From assembly GCF_012849375.1 (NCBI RefSeq), contig NZ_CP051684.1, positions 1,798,001 to 1,862,000 on the forward strand: a stretch of DNA of 64,000 bases, written 5' to 3'. The notes beneath the pieces were generated by a model. The model had not been told where the DNA came from. It worked only from the letters and a program-made list of their open reading frames with translations, and did not search any database. Below are positions 47,082 through 54,726 of this stretch, piece after piece (within the stretch, counting starts at the first letter, position 1; every line of letters begins with the position of its first letter). The translations under genes were made by a program, and so were the position numbers. Source of the DNA: Duganella dendranthematis. GTDB lineage: Bacteria > Pseudomonadota > Gammaproteobacteria > Burkholderiales > Burkholderiaceae_D.

Positions 47082-48776
47082 TTACGGCGAAGTTTTCTTA
47101 CCCTTAGTTGCGGTTTTCTTAGTCGATACAACCGGCGCAGGAATAATAGCTGATGACAGATCAGCCCCCGCGATTGATACTTCGAAATTTCTTTGAGTCA
47201 AACTCAAATAGGTTATCCACAAATTCACCTTACTAAAAAATGGAAGATTATTTTTAACATCTATTGATGCATCTCCAAGCACTAAAAATACTATCTCAGC
47301 TTTGCTCGCATCAAATTTTTGAAGCGGAACCAAATCTTTGCTTCTCCCCTTTAGTTCGGCTCGGGCTCCTTCTCTAAATTCCTGATCAGACAATAATAAC
47401 TCGGCTGCTATCCTCCCCTGAGCAAATAAATGGCTGATACCGGAAGATCCCCCTTTTCGATGCTTTGCATGAATAAACTCGCCTTTGTTCGATAGCAAAT
47501 CACACAGTTCTATCGAGGAAGCCCCTACTCGTGGCTTGATTAGCTTCTTATCAAGTAAGTGATATCCGGACGTTTTACTAACTCGTAGATTATAATCTCC
47601 TTCATTTTCCAATGAAATTCCTGCCTTATTTGTTGGTGTGACTGGCACCGAATACCTTATAACATCAGGAAACTTCAAGCTTGAAACCGGTATTGTGCGT
47701 AAGGCCTCATTTATCGAGTCTAAAAAATCTATATCGATACAAAACCAGCTGTTTGAAAATAAAACATAAATCTTTTTTTTATAGAGGCGCTCGTAATATA
47801 TGCAACTATAAACTGAGAAATTTGTTTCGAAACCGTTTATATCGTAACAAAAAACTCGATTTGATTTTAATTTCTCTATAGTGTGTCCTTTGGAAGGATT
47901 TATAGAAAAATAGTCTAACGCTGAGATAGATGATTTGACGTTAGTTTTCCCATGCGTGTAACTAAACCCAGATATTTTGTCCCACTCCCCGATTTCCGGA
48001 AGCGTAAGCTGTAATTCAGCCGGAGCGCCTTTTTGCAAATCCCCAATCAATAGGCCATCCAAAGTAGCCCGCAAAGCGTCACTTTGCACTCGTTGAATAT
48101 TATCTACCCATTCAAAATCTGTTTTGTAAATCGACAGATCATAAAAGCTACTTAACTCTTCTGCTATCGCTTTAAGCTCATTGAATCCTTGGATTTTTGC
48201 GGTAAAGCTATACTGTGGCCCGCCTCCATGAATCGTTTCCCATTCAATCCCTGTACGTGCCTCGCCAGTGACTGCTTTCAATATATCTCGACTTACATCG
48301 ATCCCAAACGCGTTGATATTGGAATTTCTAACCGCCTGATTTCGTTTCTGCATCGGCTCTTGCTCCATAGAGTAAAGATCTACGCTACGAAGCGTGGTGT
48401 TATCCAAAGTGTTTAGCGCAGTTTTTATTCCGAAATCTAAAACATAAGTTCCATCATCTAATAAATATCTTCCATAACCAAAAACAAACGCTACAACCCG
48501 GTTTTTTGTCTTAATAAATACAACTGCTGAAGCCGATTTTGTATCTAATCCTGGTATATTCTTACCATGCATTAAGTCAAGCTGATCTGCCCATTTTGGG
48601 CGCCCAGCTTCCTTCTCCTGGACATAGATTTTCCCCTCGATTCCAAAGCCAGGTTGAAGATCATAAGACTTTACACCACGTCCCGCCTCGCCCAAGAACA
48701 TTTGAAAATTCGATGATTTCTTATTAAAGAGAAATGCATTCAAACGAATCGAGAATTTTTTTGGTTGCGTGGCCAT
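47082..48776 (-). CDS. TIGR04141/DUF6119-family protein
   Basis: The 564-residue protein matches the sporadically distributed TIGR04141 family: KKFSIRLNAFLFNKK at the start, VFGYGRYLLDDGTYVLDFGIKTALN around residue 120, SKGHTIEKLKSNRVFCYD in the middle and FSKVNLWITYLSLTQRNFEVSIAG near the end. A lysine-rich tail (KKTATKGKKTSP) follows. The family is scattered among bacteria and is found in mobile and defence regions; its activity is unknown. It is strongly AT-rich, so recently acquired. The MBL-fold gene lies downstream. Confidence 0.8.
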   Translation of the reverse strand: MATQPKKFSIRLNAFLFNKKSSNFQMFLGEAGRGVKSYDLQPGFGIEGKIYVQEKEAGRPKWADQLDLMHGKNIPGLDTKSASAVVFIKTKNRVVAFVFGYGRYLLDDGTYVLDFGIKTALNTLDNTTLRSVDLYSMEQEPMQKRNQAVRNSNINAFGIDVSRDILKAVTGEARTGIEWETIHGGGPQYSFTAKIQGFNELKAIAEELSSFYDLSIYKTDFEWVDNIQRVQSDALRATLDGLLIGDLQKGAPAELQLTLPEIGEWDKISGFSYTHGKTNVKSSISALDYFSINPSKGHTIEKLKSNRVFCYDINGFETNFSVYSCIYYERLYKKKIYVLFSNSWFCIDIDFLDSINEALRTIPVSSLKFPDVIRYSVPVTPTNKAGISLENEGDYNLRVSKTSGYHLLDKKLIKPRVGASSIELCDLLSNKGEFIHAKHRKGGSSGISHLFAQGRIAAELLLSDQEFREGARAELKGRSKDLVPLQKFDASKAEIVFLVLGDASIDVKNNLPFFSKVNLWITYLSLTQRNFEVSIAGADLSSAIIPAPVVSTKKTATKGKKTSP

Positions 48777-49123
48777 CGGGAGGATTTATTGTTAGTAATT
48801 GAGAAATTAAAGGAATTGTTCAGACAATACTATTACGATCGTTCCCTTAGTGCAAGATTAAATTCTTACTATCATTTTCGTAGGCACTATTGAATTGATG
48901 CTTGAGGATGTGAGCAACGTGCCCAGAAGGCGTACTATCCCTCGAAGCTGATGCGATGGAGGTAGATCAAAAGCGTTTGCACCTTTTGACGTACCTATGC
49001 AAAGGCAGCGTTTATGCGCTGCTCACGGCTGCGGAGGGCGTCCCTGTAGTAAGAAATGCGGTAGTTGCCAAGCGGCCTCAGCACTCTGCTAGAGTATGTG
49101 TTTGGCAACTTCATCGACACGAC
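48777..49123. other. 347-bp intergenic stretch between divergent genes
   Basis: This region separates the TIGR04141 gene and the HNH gene. An open frame leads into the HNH gene from 48956, but its codons do not resemble a protein extension. Weak promoter-like TATA runs lie near 48880. I see no clear repeat or RNA. Confidence 0.5.
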
Positions 49124-49867
49124 ATGACTAGCTTCGAGAGTTGGATGCAGCAACAAGGATTGTCCGAATCGTCTGTAAAGAAATACGGCAGCGCAGTGAG
49201 CGGCCCGCTCACTGCATGGGCAAATGCAAACTCAGTCTTAAGCGGCTCGCTTACCGATATCGGGGATTTATCAACATTTGAGTCAATCGCGTCTGCCATC
49301 CGGAAGCTCCCGATCTTCATTGAAAGGGACAGCACCGGACATGGCATGTACAACGCCGCCTTGGTGAAGTTCGCCAGATATCTGACGTCCGGCAAGCCCA
49401 TTACGACAGCCAGCTCGGCTATCGTTGAGGTGCCCCCTCCTGCTCCTACCCTAGTGTCCGTCGATGCATGGAGCCATACCGCTCGACGCATGGTGAAGAC
49501 AGCACAGCAAACGACAAATGCATCGAACGGACAGGAGGTTTTGCAAACGATCAAGAATAAGAACAATGCGTTCGTATCCGAGGAAAAGTTTAGCCAGTAC
49601 GTAGCAGATTTGCTCAACCACCAGGGATTTTGTTGTGCAATTAGCGGCCTACCGATTCATCCCGACAATTCGCCGAACGTTGACGACGAAATGAAAGCAT
49701 CTCTGGACCGTATCGACAGCAGCGGTCACTATGAGCCAGGCAATCTCCAGGTGGTATGTAAGTTTATCAATCGTTGGAAAGGTGCAGACCAAAATACACA
49801 ATTTCTGAGCTTAATGGATGGGCTTCGCAAACACTGGCAATCTAAGTTGCCCTATAAAACGATATAA
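49124..49867 (+). CDS. HNH endonuclease with N-terminal SAM-like DNA-binding domain
   Basis: The 247-residue protein starts MTSFESWMQQQGLSESSVKKYG. Residues 1-80 resemble a phage-integrase-type SAM-like domain (SSVKKYGSAVSGPLTAW, then YNAALVKFARYL). The C-terminal HNH part is CCAISGLPIHPDNSPN followed by ASLDRIDSSGHYEPGNLQVVCKFINRWKG, where His, Asn and Asn are the metal and catalytic positions. Such proteins are usually restriction-like nucleases. It is a candidate type IV or defence nuclease; no methyltransferase partner is nearby. Confidence 0.75.
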   Translation: MTSFESWMQQQGLSESSVKKYGSAVSGPLTAWANANSVLSGSLTDIGDLSTFESIASAIRKLPIFIERDSTGHGMYNAALVKFARYLTSGKPITTASSAIVEVPPPAPTLVSVDAWSHTARRMVKTAQQTTNASNGQEVLQTIKNKNNAFVSEEKFSQYVADLLNHQGFCCAISGLPIHPDNSPNVDDEMKASLDRIDSSGHYEPGNLQVVCKFINRWKGADQNTQFLSLMDGLRKHWQSKLPYKTI

Positions 49868-50146
49868 ACGATTTATATTAATAGCCATTAAAATTGGATA
49901 GGGAACTCGCAGTACGGCTCTTAAAGCTTCTAACGTAGCTCTGCAAGCCCTGGATTCATGCAGGTCTTAAGCGTAGACCCTTGCGGGTGTGATGGGAACT
50001 GTGGTGGTTGCTCTGCGAAAACTGCCGATACCGCCTTGTGCGAATCGATGGAGGTGAAGCGAAGAATCTGGGCCTGCTAACTGGCCGTTGCCTAGTCATG
50101 GAAAACTGTTGATGGTAAAGGCTCCTTAACCAAACGAGCCTAAATC

Positions 50147-50545
50147 ATGAACGTAAAGACTACTGCGACCGATCTGCCGAAGGCAACGACTGATCAGAAA
50201 TCGACAGCACCTGCCGCCACGAATACGCCGCAAGCTGTTGCACCGGCATCGCCCGGCGCGGTCGGACCGATTAAAAACGTCTCTACGCCGATTTCGTCGA
50301 CGGCGACGACGGATACGACGGCGAATGAAGGAAAAAGCGATGCTAGCAATTCTCCTGCGGTCAAAGCCGAAAAGAAACCGAAAGCACCGACGAAGATGGT
50401 AATGGCTTCCGCCATCTACCTGCGTATGTCAAAACAAAAAGACGTAACTCGCAAGCAGATCGTCGAACAGTTCGTCACAGAGGCCAAACTGAGCGCAGCC
50501 GGTGCCAGCACGTATTACCAGCTAATAAAAGCAAAACTGGGCTGA
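50147..50545 (+). CDS. Putative DNA-binding protein with disordered N-terminus
   Basis: The 132-residue protein has a Pro/Ala/Thr/Ser-rich, probably disordered, N-terminal part of about 80 residues. A compact basic C-terminal helical domain follows: KMVMASAIYLRMSKQKDV, then RKQIVEQFVTEAKLSAAGASTYYQLIKAKLG. That domain recurs in plasmid and integrative-element proteins, where it is thought to be a winged-helix-like unit. A clean GC-rich reading frame supports it. Function unknown; structural or regulatory DNA binding is inferred. Confidence 0.65.
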   Translation: MNVKTTATDLPKATTDQKSTAPAATNTPQAVAPASPGAVGPIKNVSTPISSTATTDTTANEGKSDASNSPAVKAEKKPKAPTKMVMASAIYLRMSKQKDVTRKQIVEQFVTEAKLSAAGASTYYQLIKAKLG

Positions 50546-50732
50546 GCATCGTATGCCACCAGCCTACATGCGTGGGCTGGCTTGATCTTCTACTGGCAAC
50601 TTGCATCCACTGCGCAAATCCGGCATAGTCAAACCGGATGTGCCAGAGGCCGCCCAATTTGCCAGCCTGACAGAGTCAGCTGGTCCCGCGATGTTCTGAG
50701 AGCAGACGGGGTTTCTTAACACAGGAGCCCAT

Positions 50733-51116
50733 ATGCCCAATACCCTCAAGCGCTTTCGCGCAAGTGCATTTCTTCGTCAACATGGCCGTTGCATCTACTG
50801 TCACAAACTGATGTGGCTATCCGAACTTGACCATTTCGCCGCCGAACAAAATCTCACCGTCAAACAGGCCCGCCATCGTCAATGCACAGCTGAGCATCTC
50901 TGCGCAAGAAAGAATGGCGGCGGCGACACCGCCGCCAATATCGCTGCCGCCTGTCGGTTCTGCAATCTGCACCGCCACAAGCGTAAAGCTGAATTGACGC
51001 CAGAGCAGTTTCGAGTTCACGTGCGAACGCGAGTTGCGCGGGCCGGTGGCATTTATGATCAATCCCGGCAGGCCAGAATTGCGCTTGCTCATTGCGCAAG
51101 TTCGGCCTTTGGTTGA
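50733..51116 (+). CDS. HNH endonuclease
   Basis: The 127-residue HNH protein has CIYC near residue 20, a central TAEHLCARKNGGGD containing the HNH His, and ACRFCNLHRHKRK, with a second C-x2-C and N-x-H. AGGAG precedes the ATG. Single-domain HNH nucleases of this size occur beside terminases or in defence islands; no phage packaging gene is present here. It overlaps the convergent DUF1249 gene by 28 bp. The 190 bp upstream hold a small hairpin (CCAGCC/GGCTGG) only. Confidence 0.85.
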   Translation: MPNTLKRFRASAFLRQHGRCIYCHKLMWLSELDHFAAEQNLTVKQARHRQCTAEHLCARKNGGGDTAANIAAACRFCNLHRHKRKAELTPEQFRVHVRTRVARAGGIYDQSRQARIALAHCASSAFG

Positions 51117-51493
51117 CATCGCCCATCGGCAATCATCTTCGTTAACCACTGATCGAGGAAATTGTTCAGCTCCGACTTCGCCATCGGACTGAACGCCATC
51201 ATCTCTGGACAGAACACCCGGCGCGATCCAAAGCAATCAGTGTATGTCAGTGCGCCCACAGTCTCCGCAACCAAGAACACCTCAACAGTCATATCAGGAT
51301 CAGGAATCGCTGGGCCATGCAGTCGTTGAAGATAGTGGCTCATGCGCAGCACCAGCCGATGCTTGTGACGTTCGATTACATCGATATTCACATCGTTGTG
51401 GCCTATGGCGGTGAGTTTGGCAGGCCCATTAATGCCATGCAAGTCAGGCATAAGTTGAAGCAGCTTGCGATAGTTTTTTTGGTAGAGATCCAT
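51089..51493 (-). CDS. DUF1249 family protein
   Basis: The 134-residue protein starts MDLYQKNYRKLLQLMPDL, the signature of DUF1249 (YqiB-like), usually a core bacterial protein encoded near cpdA/parE in gammaproteobacteria. The middle VIERHKHRLVLRMSHYLQ and the C-terminal LNNFLDQWLTKMI also fit. Its role is unknown. Here it lies inside the island beside an HNH nuclease gene, so it is probably acquired with that region rather than native. Confidence 0.85.
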   Translation of the reverse strand: MDLYQKNYRKLLQLMPDLHGINGPAKLTAIGHNDVNIDVIERHKHRLVLRMSHYLQRLHGPAIPDPDMTVEVFLVAETVGALTYTDCFGSRRVFCPEMMAFSPMAKSELNNFLDQWLTKMIADGRCQPKAELAQ

Positions 51494-51834
51494 GTCGATT
51501 CCACGTCGTTTACGGTACGGGAACCATCTATGAAAAAGCGCAAACGGACAACGCAGTTTGAGGCGATCGTCGATACATCGAGCAATTAAAATAATTGCAT
51601 TTAAGCAATGGCGCGCAATGAAACAGCTACATGATGACGTGAAGGAACTGGCATTGATTTACATCAGAAATTGAGCCACAAAAAAAATATGTAGAAAGAA
51701 CAATCATCGCAAAGAAAGAATGCTACCATTTATGCAAATAATCATTTTGCTCATGCTTCCGGTTCTGCACTATTCGCAATTACACAGAGAACCAATTGTT
51801 TTTCATTTAGCCATCCGAACGTAAGGATTCGAAA
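51494..51834. other. 341-bp AT-rich region upstream of the NHLP-like gene
   Basis: No convincing gene is present. A 34-codon hydrophobic frame from 51720 lacks a ribosome site. The last 20 bp carry AAGGATTCGAAA, the probable ribosome site of the next gene, which starts with TTG. A promoter is expected here, but no close -35/-10 pair stands out. Confidence 0.5.
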
Positions 51835-52422
51835 TTGAATGAATTCAACAAAAAAATTGGTGATTTGATATCATCGCTATGGATGGATGAGTCCTCAAAA
51901 AAAGATTTCGTTAAAAATCCACATATTATGATGGAAAAATACGGAATTTTTCTAAGTGGATCCACCGAAATCATCGTCCTCATAGACACTCCCGATCTTG
52001 CAAATTTCATCTTGCCCGAAAAATTACCGGTAGACGATGCTCATGAGGATTTTCTTAGGAAGAATTTAGTCTGGTTTTGCCGAGGAAGCACATTCCGGCC
52101 TGATGACGCGAAATATTTTTCGCCAATAAGAATGAGCTATAACAAAATCCGGAGTGTTTATGATCGTATCATTCAAGAGCCTTTGCTATGCGAAAAAGGA
52201 GGAGAAATTATTGGTTTTCTGAAAAACCTTGATATTCCTTATTTTGAAAATGTAAAATCAGTGAATGTGCGACAAAATTCTACTAGTGTCGCATATATCG
52301 TAATACCGCTAGCACCAGCTGGAGCAAGTTCTGAGATCGAATTGCGAAAGGCCGCCCGTGCAAATGATTGGGTGACCTACGCATCCTTTATAAGCTATCT
52401 TTCTCTAGCTCCAAAGCAATAA
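51835..52422 (+). CDS. NHLP-like-leader-domain protein of the RiPP locus
   Basis: The 195-residue protein opens MNEFNKKIGDLISSLWMDES, followed by KDFVKNPHIMMEKYGIFLSGSTEIIVLIDTPDLANFILPEK. This matches the nitrile-hydratase-like leader peptide (NHLP) fold: D/KNP..MMEKYGI, then strand, then NFILPE. About 125 further residues follow, so it is longer than a typical precursor and could be a partner that recognises or carries the RiPP. It starts with TTG after AAGGA. It converges on the oxygenase gene with an 18-bp overlap and is the only plus-strand member of the group. Confidence 0.65.
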   Translation: MNEFNKKIGDLISSLWMDESSKKDFVKNPHIMMEKYGIFLSGSTEIIVLIDTPDLANFILPEKLPVDDAHEDFLRKNLVWFCRGSTFRPDDAKYFSPIRMSYNKIRSVYDRIIQEPLLCEKGGEIIGFLKNLDIPYFENVKSVNVRQNSTSVAYIVIPLAPAGASSEIELRKAARANDWVTYASFISYLSLAPKQ

Positions 52423-53223
52423 CGGATTATCTCCTTTTGCACCGATAAAGCAAGTTTGAACGATTCTTCGCCCTTCTTCGAATCCGCGAACCGCATGTGG
52501 ATTTCGCGTGTCTATAAGTATCAGATCGCCAATTTCCGGCTTTATACTAATTGGATCTGGTAGATCCACTCGCCTAAGGGTTCCTCTCGTTTCAATGAGG
52601 AACATGATACGATCAAGGGAAACGTTCCAAATCTCTAGCTCGCCCCCTTTTGCCGGGACATCGAGGTATGTTATCGCAGAAAACTGTCTGTCTAAGGAAG
52701 CGATTGATGGAGGAAGCCAATCAAGGTGTGGATTGGAATCGGCTTGCAGTTTCGCTCCAGGGGCAATTATCCGTGCCAATCCAATACAGGGCTGGAGTCC
52801 CATGAACGTCGCGACCTTGGCACCGCTCGGCCAAAGAGCATTGAGTAAAAATTTGATGCTGTCAATCGGTGATTCAAGAGGCATAAATTGACGAGAAATT
52901 GATTCCATATGCTCCTGACTGGTTCTCGCCAAGTCGCGACGAATACACTCAATATCATGCTGGCTAGTACTCGGATCTAATAAGAATTTATAAAATTCAC
53001 TAAATGGTACTCCGACCCTATCCGTGTCTGAATGATGAAGATGACCTGTTGCGTCAGAATATCGGTAGTTCTGCCTACCCTCATGATAAAAAAACCAATC
53101 TGACATCGCCGCAGATTGTTCTCGCCCACAAAAATTCTTTACTATTAAAGCTAGTGCAGATCTAGAAAATAGCGCATCAATACCGGCTACGTTAAGCTCT
53201 TTATCTATCAGAACTCCATCCAT
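52405..53223 (-). CDS. 2OG-Fe(II) oxygenase of the RiPP locus
   Basis: The 272-residue protein has the non-heme iron facial triad: His166-x-Asp168 in NPHLDWLPP and distal His243 in NPHAVRGFEEGRR, with Arg252/253 positioned to bind 2-oxoglutarate. A strand-rich core, ITYLDVPAKGGELEIWN, fits the double-stranded beta-helix. Such enzymes hydroxylate peptide side chains. GGAGGT precedes the chosen ATG, one base after the peptidase stop. It is the last gene of the radical SAM-precursor-peptidase-oxygenase operon, so hydroxylation of the peptide is inferred. Confidence 0.82.
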   Translation of the reverse strand: MDGVLIDKELNVAGIDALFSRSALALIVKNFCGREQSAAMSDWFFYHEGRQNYRYSDATGHLHHSDTDRVGVPFSEFYKFLLDPSTSQHDIECIRRDLARTSQEHMESISRQFMPLESPIDSIKFLLNALWPSGAKVATFMGLQPCIGLARIIAPGAKLQADSNPHLDWLPPSIASLDRQFSAITYLDVPAKGGELEIWNVSLDRIMFLIETRGTLRRVDLPDPISIKPEIGDLILIDTRNPHAVRGFEEGRRIVQTCFIGAKGDNPLLLWS

Positions 53224-53224
53224 A

Positions 53225-54322
53225 TTAACCTCCGGCTTTTGCTGTGAACGCCAAGTCTGCCTTAATTTCCCCTCCACTTGTCAGAAAGAATGAGGTGCCA
53301 TCTATTCCAACCTTCCTAAAGATCTGAAATCTGCTCATCGCAATAAAAGAGCGTTCCCAATAATAAAGTGGATCGATAGTGACATGCGCGGAAGGATGAA
53401 GAGTTTGAATAACGCCCTTGGCCTCACTATCCGAGTACACCTGTAGAGCATTACCAAATCTTTCAATTTCGAGCAAATTTCCACTAGCCGAATCCACCGC
53501 AACGTAAACAAAATCTTTAAAATTGGCACTATTGGTCCCATCCATCGGTATTATTGTATAATCGCCGTTCCCAGCGAGATCCACGACATCAATGGGAGCT
53601 AAAATATCCCCAGCACCACCTCCAAGGTTGAGAATTTCATTAAAGCCGTGCTCGCGTAAGGCCGACTGTGCAAGCTGGCTTTTAGTCAGAAAAGCTGAGG
53701 GCCGAAATGAAATTAGAGTGTGAGACGACTGCATAGCGGCGATGTTCTGGGGCCTAGGCGCCTTCTCATCGGACATTATCACTAAAGAATTTTTCCATGT
53801 TTCCCCCCAGGCAATTGGTGTCAGCCAACCATCGAGAAACTCTGGTGTTGCGACATACTTGTTTGCAGTGCTCCCATACCACGGATTTTGAATATATACA
53901 CCGCGCATCTCGCGGTTTCCCCCGACTTCTTCAGTCATTCGTACTGCACTAATCACCACCCAATGATTCCCTTTTTGCACGAGTACCAGGCACGGAATAC
54001 GCAGAAACTTCAAAGTGTAATATATCTGATCAAGTACGATCGACTTGTCAGTAGAGGAAAAGTCCTGGACTTCGAACGATATATCAACAGGCGTCTTAAT
54101 ATTGAGGCAAGCTGCAATACCCAACGGATCGGAGTATAGCTCCTCCGTTTTGAACCGCTCGTCGTTGTGTATAATTTGGTATGCTTCCGCTTGCGAGACT
54201 GGAATTTTCAAATTATCGAAGACCATCTTACAGCATGCAGCTCCGCAATAAAATGCGGTTTGCTGTTCAACACGTTCACATGGCGAAGCCACTTCTTCAA
54301 AAACAATGTTTTCAATAGTCAT
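53225..54322 (-). CDS. Stand-alone C39-like cysteine peptidase of the RiPP locus
   Basis: The 365-residue protein has the C39 peptidase pattern at its start: Gln21 and Cys26 in QTAFYCGAACCKMVF, His120 in KGNHWVVISAV and Asn146 in YIQNPWYG, the usual catalytic Cys, His and Asp/Asn order. C39 domains normally cut after double glycine at the N-terminus of an ABC exporter; here there is no transporter part, and the 200 C-terminal residues are unassigned and strand-rich. GGAGG precedes the ATG. It lies 45 bp after the precursor gene, so GG cleavage of the leader is the natural role. Confidence 0.8.
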   Translation of the reverse strand: MTIENIVFEEVASPCERVEQQTAFYCGAACCKMVFDNLKIPVSQAEAYQIIHNDERFKTEELYSDPLGIAACLNIKTPVDISFEVQDFSSTDKSIVLDQIYYTLKFLRIPCLVLVQKGNHWVVISAVRMTEEVGGNREMRGVYIQNPWYGSTANKYVATPEFLDGWLTPIAWGETWKNSLVIMSDEKAPRPQNIAAMQSSHTLISFRPSAFLTKSQLAQSALREHGFNEILNLGGGAGDILAPIDVVDLAGNGDYTIIPMDGTNSANFKDFVYVAVDSASGNLLEIERFGNALQVYSDSEAKGVIQTLHPSAHVTIDPLYYWERSFIAMSRFQIFRKVGIDGTSFFLTSGGEIKADLAFTAKAGG

Positions 54323-54367
54323 GACTTCGCCTCCAAGCTGATAAGCTTACGAAATTTCGCTCTTTTT

Positions 54368-54568
54368 CTAGTTAAAAAATAGCGATAACGTTGGTTCCGC
54401 CGCCGCCCCGCCAGTGACTGCTTTAATAGCGTCCTCGTCAAAGCTCTTTAACAGAGTCTCATCCACGACAACCCCGTTTTTCTCAAAGAATTCAATCGCG
54501 GACTCCACGTACTTGAAGCGTGCAACACGATCTGTCTTGAGTTTTTCCTTCAATTCATCTAGCGTCAT
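54368..54568 (-). CDS. RiPP precursor peptide with GG motif
   Basis: The 66-residue peptide has a helical charged leader (MTLDELKEKLKTDRVARFKY, then VESAIEFFEKNGVVVDETLL and KSFDEDAIKAVTGG) and a predicted core AAAEPTLSLFFN after the Gly-Gly. GGAG precedes the ATG. The leader resembles Nif11/NHLP-type leaders in layout but not clearly in sequence. It lies between the radical SAM gene (158 bp upstream) and the C39 peptidase gene on the same strand. Thr, Ser, Phe and Asn in the core are possible modification sites. The peptide is the substrate of the flanking enzymes, by position. Confidence 0.72.
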   Translation of the reverse strand: MTLDELKEKLKTDRVARFKYVESAIEFFEKNGVVVDETLLKSFDEDAIKAVTGGAAAEPTLSLFFN

Positions 54569-54726
54569 GATTTCTCCATAGAAAAGTAATTAATGCGAGA
54601 TAGCCCGCCCCAAATCCGGGTAAAACCCGAATACGTTGATTGTGCTCGTTTCATTTCAAGCAACCTCAAAAAACCGACCCAATCAAAATCACCAATACCG
54701 CAATATATAAACAGCCACAAATACTA

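Noticed and set aside
48956..49123. Upstream part of the open frame leading into the HNH gene
   Set aside because: Codon content is unlike the protein that follows; the family-like sequence starts at MTSFESW.
51720..51824. 34-codon hydrophobic frame before the NHLP-like gene
   Set aside because: Hydrophobic start resembles a signal peptide, but there is no ribosome site and no repeat elsewhere; too weak to list as a gene.
54368..54568. Alternative reading of the GG peptide as a bacteriocin of the class II double-glycine type
   Set aside because: No C39-ABC exporter or immunity gene is present, the core has only 12 residues, and a radical SAM enzyme and an oxygenase flank it; RiPP modification fits better.
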